A stretch of DNA of 64,000 nucleotides from Sphingobium sp. SCG-1 (GTDB taxonomy: Bacteria; Pseudomonadota; Alphaproteobacteria; Sphingomonadales; Sphingomonadaceae), in contig NZ_CP026372.1 of assembly GCF_002953135.1 (NCBI RefSeq), positions 2,108,001 through 2,172,000 of the forward strand, written 5' to 3'. Below are positions 33,974-43,407 of the stretch, piece by piece. A program made the translations under genes and the position numbers. The notes under the pieces are model-generated. The model saw only the letters and a program-made list of their open reading frames with translations. It did not search any database and had not been told where the DNA came from. Position 1 is the first letter of the stretch. The number at the start of each line of letters is the position of its first letter.

Positions 33974-36073
33974 ATGTTGCAAGGCGCGCGGCCCCGTTTT
34001 CGTTCTGATTTGTGCTTGCGTGCTGCCTGGACGACCCTTGCCATATTGACGATGACGCCGGCTGCGTCCTGGGGGCAGGATACCGCGCAGACCATGCCGC
34101 TACCGCCTGTCGTGCCTACGATCGGCAATCCGTTAGAGATCGATCCAAATGCGCCGCTCGCGCCGATGTCTGACATCGGCGTGGCTTGGCCTGAAATGGA
34201 CGCGCCTGATGCCACTGCTCCACCTGTAGCGGAAATTCCCGATATCCAGCCCGGCGATCCGGTGGCGGAGGAAGTCGCGACAGCAGGGGCGGCTGATTCC
34301 CAGCCCGAGGCTCCCGCTGCCGAAACCGCCCAGTTCGACGCCGGGGCGGAGCATCGCTATCGCGTGCAGTTGCAAGGGCTGGATGGAATATCCGACACAT
34401 TGTTCGTGACCCGGTTCGATGAACTGTCGGTGCTGAAGCAGGGTGACAATAAGCCCGCAAATCTTGCCCAGATCAATCGGCGGATAAAGGAAGACACCGA
34501 ACTGCTCGATCGGTTAATGCGCGCAAAGGGCTACTACAACGCGCGTGTTAGAGGCGCAGTCTCTCCGTCGGCAGCGTCGGAGGAACGGCTTCGGGTGACC
34601 ATGGACGTGACGCCGGGGCCGCAATATCTGCTGGCATCGATCGATCTTCGGGGATTGGCTGAAGCCGGGCCGAAGGAGCCGGTGTTACGGGACGCTTTTA
34701 CCGTCAAGACAGGCGATCCCATCGATGCAGATAGAATCGTTGGCGCACAGGAAACTCTTGCGGGGGCTTTATCAAACAACGGTTTTCCCTTCGCCAAGGT
34801 AGAGGAACCTGTCGTTCGCGTGGACCATGAGGCGCGTCGGGGTGACCTCGATGTTATAGTTGCGACAGGCGGCTACCGGACGTTCGGAAAAATTGTCATG
34901 CCGAACGACGATCTGTTCAGTGCAAGGCATGTTCAGCGTATCGCCAGATTTCATCCCGGCGACACCTACATGGCGTCCGATGTGGAGGATCTGCGCCGCG
35001 CTCTGGTGGCGACGGGGCTGGTTTCGACCGTCGCACTGACTCCCAGGGATGCGGGAGACGGCGAGCATGTGGACCTAGGCGTTGAGATCGTGGCGGCCCC
35101 GCCCCGCACGATTGCGGGCGAGATCGGCTATGGCACCGGCGAAGGCGCGCGTGTCGCGGCAAGTTGGCAGCACCGCAACTTCTTCCCGCCAGAAGGTGCC
35201 GTCACGGTACGCGGCGTACTGGGCACGCAGGAGCAAACCGGGTCGTTCACCTATCGCCGCAATAACTTCAAAAAACGCGATCAGGTGCTGACCGGGTTGC
35301 TGTCCATCAGCAACATCAAGCGCGACGCGTTCGATGCGCGCACCGTACAGCTCTCCGGAACGATTGAGCGGCAAACCAACATCATTTTCCAGAAGAAGTG
35401 GGTGTGGAGCGTTGGCATGGAACTGGTCGCGTCCGACGAACGCGACAGCTTCAGCCGCATCACTGGCGGACGGCGGACATTCCTGATCGGCGCGACGCCG
35501 ACGAGCCTTACTTATGACGGTAGTGACGATCTGCTCAATCCCACGAAAGGGTTTCGTCTGGGCGGGCGTTTGAGTCCGGAATTGTCCTTCCAGAACAGCA
35601 CTTTCGGCTATGTCCGGGCGCAGATTGATGGCAGCCTTTATCAGCCAGTGACGGAGCGGGTTGTGTTGGCAGGACGCACCAGGATCGGCACGATATTGGG
35701 TTCGAGCGTCAGCCGCATCGCGCCTTCCCGGCGCTTCTATGCGGGCGGCGGCGGATCGGTGCGCGGTTATGGATTTCAGGCGATCGGACCGCGAGACATC
35801 AACAACGATCCAATCGGCGGCAAGAGCTTGGCCGAATTCTCGTTGGAGGCACGGGTGCGGTTCGGCAATTTCGGCGTCGTGCCGTTCGTAGATGCCGGCA
35901 ATATATCGACACAGGCACTGCCGCACCTCAATGATCTACGCGTCGGCGCAGGATTAGGTTTGCGCTATTACAGCAATTTCGGGCCGATCCGTGTCGATGT
36001 CGGAACGCCGATCAATCCGCAGCGGGGCGACTCCAAGATCGCGGTGTATGTGTCTCTCGGACAGGCGTTCTGA
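33974..36073 (+). CDS. tamA: Outer-membrane translocation protein TamA (BamA family)
   Basis: 699 residues. Signal peptide (AAWTTLAILTMTPAASWG), an acidic, proline-rich linker of ~85 residues, three POTRA-like domains (about 125-370), then a 16-strand-type beta-barrel with RFYAGGGGSVRGYGFQ (the VRGY/F barrel-lid motif) and a C-terminal Phe (SLGQAF). TamA with TamB moves autotransporters or lipids to the outer membrane. Stop and tamB start share one base (TGATG), so the two are coupled. Confidence 0.93.
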   Translation: MLQGARPRFRSDLCLRAAWTTLAILTMTPAASWGQDTAQTMPLPPVVPTIGNPLEIDPNAPLAPMSDIGVAWPEMDAPDATAPPVAEIPDIQPGDPVAEEVATAGAADSQPEAPAAETAQFDAGAEHRYRVQLQGLDGISDTLFVTRFDELSVLKQGDNKPANLAQINRRIKEDTELLDRLMRAKGYYNARVRGAVSPSAASEERLRVTMDVTPGPQYLLASIDLRGLAEAGPKEPVLRDAFTVKTGDPIDADRIVGAQETLAGALSNNGFPFAKVEEPVVRVDHEARRGDLDVIVATGGYRTFGKIVMPNDDLFSARHVQRIARFHPGDTYMASDVEDLRRALVATGLVSTVALTPRDAGDGEHVDLGVEIVAAPPRTIAGEIGYGTGEGARVAASWQHRNFFPPEGAVTVRGVLGTQEQTGSFTYRRNNFKKRDQVLTGLLSISNIKRDAFDARTVQLSGTIERQTNIIFQKKWVWSVGMELVASDERDSFSRITGGRRTFLIGATPTSLTYDGSDDLLNPTKGFRLGGRLSPELSFQNSTFGYVRAQIDGSLYQPVTERVVLAGRTRIGTILGSSVSRIAPSRRFYAGGGGSVRGYGFQAIGPRDINNDPIGGKSLAEFSLEARVRFGNFGVVPFVDAGNISTQALPHLNDLRVGAGLGLRYYSNFGPIRVDVGTPINPQRGDSKIAVYVSLGQAF

Positions 36074-39000
36074 TGGCCGAAGAACCGACCGATATTGAGC
36101 AGCCCGCTATACGTGTCCGGCAACGCAGTGCTTGGCAGCGCTGGGTTGTAGGCGTCTTGCTGGTAGTTTTGCTGGCAGTCGCGGGCGCGGCGGTTTGGCT
36201 CGATACGGGGGCGGGGCATCGGTTTCTCATCAGCCGGATCGAACGCGTCGCGCCCAAATCGGGCTTGCGAATCAAGGTTGGCGGCATTGAGGGCAGCATC
36301 TACAGCAAGGCGCGGCTACGCAATCTTCAGCTCTATGATCCCAGTGGACTATTTTTCTCCGCGCCGCTCGTTTCCCTCGACTGGTGGCCAGTCGCGTGGA
36401 TGTCCAACAGGCTCGACATCGACCGTCTGCTGATCCCGCAAGCCACGCTCTACAAACTGCCGAAGTTGCGCCCAACAGAAGTCAAAGGTCCGATATTGCC
36501 GGACTTCGATATTCGCCTGATGCAATTGCGCGTCGAGCGGCTGACGCTTGCCAAGTCGGTGATCGGGCGTGAGCAGGTGGCGACACTGCAAGGCGATGCG
36601 GATATCCGTTCAGGCCGGGCCGTGATCGACTTGCAGGCGCGCGTGCTGAACGGATCGGATGCGATCATCCTCGCGCTCGATAGTCGGCCTGATGACAACA
36701 GGTTCGATGTCGATGTCACTGTGAACGCGCCGAAAGGCGGCGTGCTGGCAGCTATGGCGGGACTGCGCCAGGACGCCAATCTGCGCGTGCAAGGGGACGG
36801 AAGCTGGGCGCGCTGGAGCGGGACTGCGATTGCCACGCTGGACAAGATTCCGGCGGTGTCGCTGCGGCTAGGTGCGCAGAAGGGGCGGTATCAACTAACG
36901 GGAAACGTGGAAGGGCAGGCGATCGCCGGGAACAGCCTGTTGCGCAGGTTGGCCGCGCCGCGCCTTGATCTGAGCGCTACCGGCACGCTGGAAAACAGGG
37001 TGCTCGACGGTGTGCTGAAGCTCAGTTCCGCGGCAATAGACATGACGGCCGATGGCGCGATCGACCTGCGCGGCAATGGCTTCGACAACATGCTGATCGA
37101 CGTGAAGTTGGCGCGACCGCAAGCGTTGCTCAAGACGATGACGGGGCGCGACGTGGTGGCGCGCGTGCGGCTGGATGGTCCGATGCCGACCGCCGGCTTC
37201 GAATATTTGCTTACGGCCAAGCAGTTGGCGTTCGGCAAGACGATCCTGCACGATGTCCGAGCGAAAGGCGAGGGGCACAGGGCAGCGGATCGTGCGGACG
37301 TCGTGCCGATCCAGTTGTCGGCACGCGAACTGGAAGGGCAGGGGAATGTGGTCGCGAGCATCCTGCGCAACTTTACGTTGGCGGGCGCACTTCAGATCAA
37401 TGGGCAGACCATTACGTCCACGCCGTTGCAGATCCGGTCCGACAAACTGCGTGGCGCTGTGGTCGTTCTGGCAGATCTGAAGACAGGCCGATACGACATC
37501 GCTTTGACCGGGGACATAAATGGGCTGTTGATCCCGGGTCTCGGCGTTGTTGACGTGCGCTCGAAGATCAAAGCGGTGCCCGGCGCGCGGGGGACGTTCA
37601 GTCTGCAAGGGCAGGCACAGGCGAACATGCGTAGGCTGGACAACAGCTTCTTCCGCACGCTTGGGGGTGGTTTGCCTCGACTGCGTTCCAATCTTTCGCT
37701 TGGGACGGACGGGCGATTGCTGCTGACAGGATTGAAGCTGGACGCGCCGCTCCTGTCGCTTTCCGCTAACGGATATCGCCGGCCCGACAAGACCTTCCAT
37801 TTCGAAGGTGCGGGATCGCATAGGAAGTACGGCCCAGTAACCTTGGTTCTCGACGGCCATATCGAAAAACCAATGGTCGACGTAATTCTAGCAAGGCCAC
37901 TAGACGCTGCGGGACTGCGCCAAGTGACGATCCACCTCGATCCGGACCCGATCGGGTTCCGGTATACCGTTGCGGGCGGGTCTGTAATCGGCGCCTTCAC
38001 GGGCAACGGCACGATAGCACTGCCGAAAGGCGCACAGGCAGTCATCAACGTCGAACGGCTGGATGTGGCAGGGGCCGTTGCGAAGGGTCGTATCTTCCCG
38101 GTCACTGGCGGGCTTGAGGGGAGGCTTGACGCTACAGGCCCAATGGTCGGGTATGTCGCCTTGAAACCGGTGAATGATATTCAACAGATCAGCACCGAAC
38201 TGACGGCGACCAACGCACGGTTCGATGGACCGACAAAGATCGGCGTGCGGCGTGGCACGCTGAAGGCGACGATGCTTCTCGCTCCTTCCGGAACGACGAT
38301 TGACGCTAATCTTTCGGCACGAGGGCTTCTGATTGGACCCATGCGCGTCAATCGCATGGAGGGAACTGCGAAGCTGGTCGACGGCCGGGGCAAGGTTACG
38401 GCTAACATGGTCGGCCAGCGCGGTCGGCTATTCGACCTGCGCGCCAATGCAGAAGTCGCGCCGGGCAGAGTTGCTGTCATGATAACAGGAACGCTGGATC
38501 GTCAGCCGATCAGGCTGTCGCGCGCAGCAGTGCTGACGCAGACGGATGATGGCTGGCGACTGGCCCCCACGACCGTCACGTACCGTGGCGGGAGCGCACA
38601 GTTGGCAGGGCGGCTTGGCGGCGAGGCTACGGAGATCGAAGCGCGGCTCAACAAACTGCCCTTGGGACTTCTCGATATCGTCAACGATACGCTGGGTCTC
38701 GGTGGTCAGGCGACCGGCACGTTGAGCTACGCCAAACCGAGGGATGGCGCGCCCGCTGGCACCGTGAACCTGCGCATCAGAGGGCTGACGCGCTCGGGTC
38801 TGGCGCTAACGTCGCGGCCTGTGGATGTGGGCCTCAATGGTGTGCTGACGGCGGCCCGCCTGGCTGCGCGGGCGACAATCAGCGCAGAGGGTAAGATCAT
38901 CGGACGCGGACAGGCGCTGATGACGCCGCTCGGTTCAGGCGACCTGATGCAGCGCGTGCGCGGCGCTCCGCTGCTGGCGCAGCTTCGCTATAATGGCACC

Positions 39001-40251
39001 GCCGATACGCTCTGGCGTCTAACGGGCGTGGAGATCATCGATCTCAGCGGTCCGGCGGCGGTCGCTGCCGATGTTCGAGGTACATTGGATAATCCAATTA
39101 TCATGGGCGCGATCGCCAGCGACAATGCCACGATAGACAGTCCGGTGACTGGCATGCGGCTGACCGGCGTAAAAGCGCGAGGGCAGTTCGGTGGATCAAA
39201 GCTGGCCATATCGAGCTTTTCTGGAACCGCGCGCGGCGGCGGCACAGTAACGGGCCGTGGCACGTTCGACTTTGGCGGCGGCAAGGGCGTGGCCATGGAT
39301 CTCGCGTTGCAGGCGGACAATGCGGCCCTCCTGGCGCGTGATGATCTTGGTGCGACGGTCACTGGGCCGATCAACATCAAGTCGAACGGCGTGGGCGGCA
39401 CCATTGGGGGTGATCTCGCCCTCAACCGCAGCCGCTTCACGCTGGGTAAGGCAGCTGCCGTTGCCGCCATACCGGAACTTCGGGTGATTGAAGTCAATCA
39501 GCGCGGCGAAGAATTCGAGCGTCCCGTGGCGGACGCGCCATGGAACCTCGACATCAAGGCGAGGGCGCGTAACCGACTCACAGTCACTGGCCTAGGCCTC
39601 GATAGCGAATGGCGCGCAGACCTCGATATCGGCGGTACGGTCACCAATCCCGCCATTCGTGGCGCGGTGGATCTCGTCCGGGGTGGTTATGAGTTTTCCG
39701 GACGGCGTTTCGACTTGGTTGAAGGCCGCATACGGTTTGACGGATCGACACCGAATGACCCGACGCTGGACATCAGCGCGCAGGCTAACATCAACGGCAT
39801 CAATGCAACGATCCGCGTCACCGGCAGCAGCCTGAAACCGCAGATCAACTTCACCAGCATACCGGCGCTACCCGAGGATGAATTACTCTCACGGCTGCTG
39901 TTCGGCACATCGATCACAAATCTGTCCGCGCCCGAGGCGTTGCAACTGGCCTCGGCCGTGACGGCGTTACAAGGGGGCAAAGGCGGGCTGGATCCGATCA
40001 ATGCCGTTCGGAAGGCGGCCGGGCTCGACCGCCTGCGTATCCTGCCGGCCGATCCGACGATAGGGCAGGGAACTTCGATCGCGGCTGGTAAATATCTGAC
40101 GCGCAAGACCTATGTAGAGCTTATCACTGACGGGCAGGGTTACTCGGCCACGCGCATCGAATACCAAGTGACGCGCTGGCTTTCGTTGCTCTCAAGCGTA
40201 TCGACGATCGGGCGACAGAGCGTGAACGTCCGTGTTTCGAAGGATTATTGA
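36073..40251 (+). CDS. tamB: Translocation/assembly protein TamB (DUF490)
   Basis: 1392 residues. An N-terminal membrane anchor (VVGVLLVVLLAVAGAAVWL, residues about 26-45), then a very long beta-rich periplasmic part and the C-terminal DUF490 domain with GGYEFSGRRFDLVEGRIRFDG, ISAQANINGINATIRVTGS and PEDELLSRLLFG. AsmA/TamB proteins form a hydrophobic groove spanning the periplasm. Coupled to tamA. Confidence 0.94.
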   Translation: MAEEPTDIEQPAIRVRQRSAWQRWVVGVLLVVLLAVAGAAVWLDTGAGHRFLISRIERVAPKSGLRIKVGGIEGSIYSKARLRNLQLYDPSGLFFSAPLVSLDWWPVAWMSNRLDIDRLLIPQATLYKLPKLRPTEVKGPILPDFDIRLMQLRVERLTLAKSVIGREQVATLQGDADIRSGRAVIDLQARVLNGSDAIILALDSRPDDNRFDVDVTVNAPKGGVLAAMAGLRQDANLRVQGDGSWARWSGTAIATLDKIPAVSLRLGAQKGRYQLTGNVEGQAIAGNSLLRRLAAPRLDLSATGTLENRVLDGVLKLSSAAIDMTADGAIDLRGNGFDNMLIDVKLARPQALLKTMTGRDVVARVRLDGPMPTAGFEYLLTAKQLAFGKTILHDVRAKGEGHRAADRADVVPIQLSARELEGQGNVVASILRNFTLAGALQINGQTITSTPLQIRSDKLRGAVVVLADLKTGRYDIALTGDINGLLIPGLGVVDVRSKIKAVPGARGTFSLQGQAQANMRRLDNSFFRTLGGGLPRLRSNLSLGTDGRLLLTGLKLDAPLLSLSANGYRRPDKTFHFEGAGSHRKYGPVTLVLDGHIEKPMVDVILARPLDAAGLRQVTIHLDPDPIGFRYTVAGGSVIGAFTGNGTIALPKGAQAVINVERLDVAGAVAKGRIFPVTGGLEGRLDATGPMVGYVALKPVNDIQQISTELTATNARFDGPTKIGVRRGTLKATMLLAPSGTTIDANLSARGLLIGPMRVNRMEGTAKLVDGRGKVTANMVGQRGRLFDLRANAEVAPGRVAVMITGTLDRQPIRLSRAAVLTQTDDGWRLAPTTVTYRGGSAQLAGRLGGEATEIEARLNKLPLGLLDIVNDTLGLGGQATGTLSYAKPRDGAPAGTVNLRIRGLTRSGLALTSRPVDVGLNGVLTAARLAARATISAEGKIIGRGQALMTPLGSGDLMQRVRGAPLLAQLRYNGTADTLWRLTGVEIIDLSGPAAVAADVRGTLDNPIIMGAIASDNATIDSPVTGMRLTGVKARGQFGGSKLAISSFSGTARGGGTVTGRGTFDFGGGKGVAMDLALQADNAALLARDDLGATVTGPINIKSNGVGGTIGGDLALNRSRFTLGKAAAVAAIPELRVIEVNQRGEEFERPVADAPWNLDIKARARNRLTVTGLGLDSEWRADLDIGGTVTNPAIRGAVDLVRGGYEFSGRRFDLVEGRIRFDGSTPNDPTLDISAQANINGINATIRVTGSSLKPQINFTSIPALPEDELLSRLLFGTSITNLSAPEALQLASAVTALQGGKGGLDPINAVRKAAGLDRLRILPADPTIGQGTSIAAGKYLTRKTYVELITDGQGYSATRIEYQVTRWLSLLSSVSTIGRQSVNVRVSKDY

Positions 40252-40350
40252 CGTGCCACTGTCCATCTCGGCTCGTATTTCCCGACAGGAAGTTGATAGC
40301 CTCAACATAGCGCATTTTCGCGCTTCCGCAGCTCCGCTACAGCCCCGCGC

Positions 40351-41517
40351 ATGACCACGCCAGCCACTTACGCCGCACTGCCCGAAGAAAGCCGGGGCCG
40401 CCTGTATGCCGAACCGGGCGGTGAGACGCGCGGGCCGCGTGATGTATTTCAGCGCGATCGCGATCGAATCATCCACTCGATTTCCTTCCGCCGTCTACGC
40501 CACAAAACGCAGGTGTTCGTCGCGCCCGACGGCGATCACTACCGCGTGCGGCTGACCCATAGCCTCGAAGTTGCGCAGATAGGCCGCACGATTGCGCGCG
40601 CGCTCGGTCTTAACGAAGATCTAACGGAGGCGCTGTGCCTCGCGCATGACATCGGTCATCCGCCCTTTGGCCATGCAGGTGAGGATGCGCTGGAAGAGGC
40701 TCTGGTGGAGCAGGGTGGGTTCGACCACAATGCCCATACTCTGCGCACGCTGATGCTGCTGGAGAGTCCCTATCCGCGCTTCACGGGACTGAACCTGAGC
40801 TGGGACATGCTGGAGGGGTTGGCCAAGCACAACGGCCCGATTGACCGGCCAAGCTGGGCGATGGCCGATGTCGATGCGTTGTTCCCGCTCGATCTGCATA
40901 GCTGGCCCAGCCTTGAGGCGCAGGTGGCGGCGATTGCGGATGACATCGCCTACGACAATCACGATATCGACGATGGGCTGCGCGCCGGGTTACTGACGCT
41001 GGATCAATTGCTGGAGGTGCCGCTGGTCGCCGGTTGCTGGGCGAGGGTGAAGATGCGGCATCCCGATGTTCCCGAAGGGCGGTTGCTAGGGGAATTGGTG
41101 CGCGACCAGATCGGCATCATGGTGAACGATGTGCTGGAAACGACGCGGTCGGCGATCCGCGATAGCGGCGTCCGGAGCGTGGCCGACGTGCGCGCCGCCG
41201 GACGAGCGCTGGTCGGATTCTCGTCCGCCATGGCAAAGGAGGAGCGCACATTGAAACGCTTCATGTATGCGACGCTCTACCATCATCCCGAACAGCTTGC
41301 CGCGGCCGAGCGCGCCCGGACCATCGTGTCGGAGCTATTCACGGCCTATCGTGAAGATCCGGCACGCATGACGGCGAACTGGACGGACAATTGCGTGACG
41401 GAGGAACCCCAGCGCAGTCGCCATATAGCCGACTTCATCGCGGGCATGACCGATCGCTATGCGCAAAACCGGCACCATGAGTTGTTCGGACGTCCGATCG
41501 CTCTGCTAGCGGATTGA
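40351..41517 (+). CDS. dgt: Deoxyguanosinetriphosphate triphosphohydrolase-like protein
   Basis: 388 residues, HD-superfamily dNTPase. RRLRHKTQVF, RLTHSLEVAQIGRT (His70), and the HD motif LAHDIGHPPFGHAGE (His99, Asp100), then NHDIDDG for the last metal ligand. This is the short non-E. coli subgroup that hydrolyses dNTPs. About 100 bases after tamB; the region between shows no gene. Confidence 0.93.
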   Translation: MTTPATYAALPEESRGRLYAEPGGETRGPRDVFQRDRDRIIHSISFRRLRHKTQVFVAPDGDHYRVRLTHSLEVAQIGRTIARALGLNEDLTEALCLAHDIGHPPFGHAGEDALEEALVEQGGFDHNAHTLRTLMLLESPYPRFTGLNLSWDMLEGLAKHNGPIDRPSWAMADVDALFPLDLHSWPSLEAQVAAIADDIAYDNHDIDDGLRAGLLTLDQLLEVPLVAGCWARVKMRHPDVPEGRLLGELVRDQIGIMVNDVLETTRSAIRDSGVRSVADVRAAGRALVGFSSAMAKEERTLKRFMYATLYHHPEQLAAAERARTIVSELFTAYREDPARMTANWTDNCVTEEPQRSRHIADFIAGMTDRYAQNRHHELFGRPIALLAD

Positions 41518-41575
41518 CGCGCGAGAGGCTTTGGGCAAAAGGTGTGGATGTCTCCGCGCCGGATTCGGGGCGGGC

Positions 41576-41792
41576 ATGATACGGGAGAGCGCCGTTGCAG
41601 ACCTAGTCTGTGGCGGACACCGAAGGAGCAACCGCCCCGGAATCTCTCAGGTGACAAGGACCGTATCATGGGCAGACACTCTGGAAAGTGAACGGCGTAA
41701 CCCGTTCCACCGAAGGTGTAAGCCGCGCCTTTGCTTCTTTGAAGCGAGCGCTGGTCAAAGCTCTCAGGTTCCGTGACAGAGGGGGTGATGCC
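41576..41792 (+). promoter_or_regulatory. Tandem glycine riboswitch upstream of gcvT
   Basis: Two glycine aptamers in tandem. Aptamer 1 (41576-41669): 9-bp closing helix ATGATACGG / CCGTATCAT, GGGAGAG, CCGAAGGAGCAA and CTCTCAGG. Aptamer 2 (41671-41792): GGCA/TGCC and CTCTG/CAGAG helices, CACCGAAGGTGTAAGC and AGCTCTCAGGTTCCG. The linker is a single base, as in cooperative switches. Known members bind glycine and switch on glycine-cleavage genes. About 65 bases separate it from the gcvT ATG; no T-run terminator is visible, so control may act on translation or by another structure. Confidence 0.95.
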
Positions 41793-41856
41793 ATGACGTG
41801 CCGCGCTATGTGGTTCGTTCTGTCATTGCAGCAACCCTTTGTGACCGGAGACCAGG

Positions 41857-43014
41857 ATGACCATCTCGACCAGCGACGCTCTGGCAGACTCCGATCCCAG
41901 TTTGCCGTCTCCCATCCCTGAGAAACTGCCGCTTGATACCTGGCACCGCGCGCGCGGCGGCAGGATGGTCGCGTTCGCAGGCTATGAGATGCCGATCCAG
42001 TATGAAGGCATCATGGCCGAACATGCCTGGACGCGGACCCATGCAGGCTTGTTCGATGTCAGCCATATGGGACAACTCAGCTTTAGCGGCGAAGATGTCG
42101 ATGCGGCGCTGGAGACAGTGCTTCCCGGCGACATTCTGGGCCTCAAGACCTTTCGCCAGCGTTATTCGCTGCTGCTGGATGAAGATGGCGGCATTCTCGA
42201 TGATCTGATGGTCAGCCGCCGCCCAAACGACTTCTACATGGTCGTGAATGGCGCGACGAAGTATGATGACATTGGCTGGCTGCGCGAGCAGTTGCCCGAT
42301 GCGATCACGATGAACCATATGGAGGATCAGGCGCTGCTGGCTCTCCAAGGCCCGGAAGCGGGCGCGGCATTAGCGGAACTGATCCCGGCGACCGCAGACC
42401 TGTATTTCATGCAGTGCAATGCGTTTGAATACGAGGGCGTACCGCTCTGGATTTCGCGTTCGGGATATACCGGCGAGGATGGATTTGAGATCAGTATTCC
42501 CGCCGAGGCCGTAACCGCATTTGCCGATGCGCTTTGCGCGTTGCCTCAGGTGAAGCCGATTGGGCTGGGCGCGCGTGATTCGCTCCGGTTGGAAGCAGGC
42601 TTGCCGCTTTATGGGCATGATATCGACACCAACGTCAGCCCTGTCGCCGCTGACCTTGGCTTCGCCATTTCCAAGCGTCGGCGGGAGCAGGGCGGGTTCA
42701 TGGGCTATGACCGCGTCGCCAGGGAACTGGCGGAAGGCGTGCCATCCCGCAGAGTCGGTTTGGCCATAGAGGGTCGTTTGCCTGCGCGCGAGGGATCGTT
42801 GATCTTCGTCGGAGAGGAGCAGGTCGGCAACGTAACGTCGGGCGGATTTGCGCCTACCGTCGGCGCGCCCATTGCCATGGGCTGGGTGGCCACGCCGCAC
42901 GCCGCTATCGGCACGGCACTTGAAATTGAAGTGCGTGGCAAGCGACTCGCCGCGACCGTCGCGCCGATGCCCTTCGTTCCACATCGTTATCACCGCTTGA
43001 AATCGGGAGCCTGA
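41857..43014 (+). CDS. gcvT: Aminomethyltransferase (glycine cleavage T protein)
   Basis: 385 residues. Transfers the aminomethyl group from the H-protein lipoyl arm to tetrahydrofolate, releasing ammonia. Family stretches are GLFDVSHMGQLSFSGEDVD, SGYTGEDGFEISIPAE (with the folate-site Glu/Asp), GARDSLRLEAGLPLYGHDI and GVPSRRVGLAIEG. GACCGGAGACCAGG precedes the ATG. Start controlled by the riboswitch; gcvH begins 2 bases after its stop. Confidence 0.95.
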   Translation: MTISTSDALADSDPSLPSPIPEKLPLDTWHRARGGRMVAFAGYEMPIQYEGIMAEHAWTRTHAGLFDVSHMGQLSFSGEDVDAALETVLPGDILGLKTFRQRYSLLLDEDGGILDDLMVSRRPNDFYMVVNGATKYDDIGWLREQLPDAITMNHMEDQALLALQGPEAGAALAELIPATADLYFMQCNAFEYEGVPLWISRSGYTGEDGFEISIPAEAVTAFADALCALPQVKPIGLGARDSLRLEAGLPLYGHDIDTNVSPVAADLGFAISKRRREQGGFMGYDRVARELAEGVPSRRVGLAIEGRLPAREGSLIFVGEEQVGNVTSGGFAPTVGAPIAMGWVATPHAAIGTALEIEVRGKRLAATVAPMPFVPHRYHRLKSGA

Positions 43015-43016
43015 AG

Positions 43017-43388
43017 ATGAGCCGTTATTTTACTGACGAACATGAATGGATCGACGTCGATGGCGACATCGCGACCGTTGGCATCACTGACTATGCGCAG
43101 GAGCAACTGGGTGACATCGTGTTCGTCGAATTGCCCGTCGAGGGCGCGAAGTTCGACAAGGGCGATGATGCTGCCGTGGTCGAGTCCGTCAAAGCCGCGT
43201 CGGACGTCTACGCCCCGATCTCCGGTGAAGTTATCGAAGCCAATGGCGCGCTGGAAGACGAACCCGCGCTGGTCAACAGCGATCCCGAAGAGGACGGCTG
43301 GTTCTTCAAGTTGCGGATTGCCGACACTGCCGAACTTGATGGCCTGATGGACGAAGCAGGATATCGCAAGTTCGTGGCCGGTCTCTGA
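43017..43388 (+). CDS. gcvH: Glycine cleavage system H protein
   Basis: 123 residues; lipoylated shuttle protein. The lipoyl lysine is Lys59 in VVESVKAASDVYAPISG, in a biotinyl/lipoyl-type hammerhead fold. Full length. Between gcvT and gcvPA in one operon. Confidence 0.97.
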   Translation: MSRYFTDEHEWIDVDGDIATVGITDYAQEQLGDIVFVELPVEGAKFDKGDDAAVVESVKAASDVYAPISGEVIEANGALEDEPALVNSDPEEDGWFFKLRIADTAELDGLMDEAGYRKFVAGL

Positions 43389-43407
43389 TTTGCAGCAAGG
43401 AATATCG

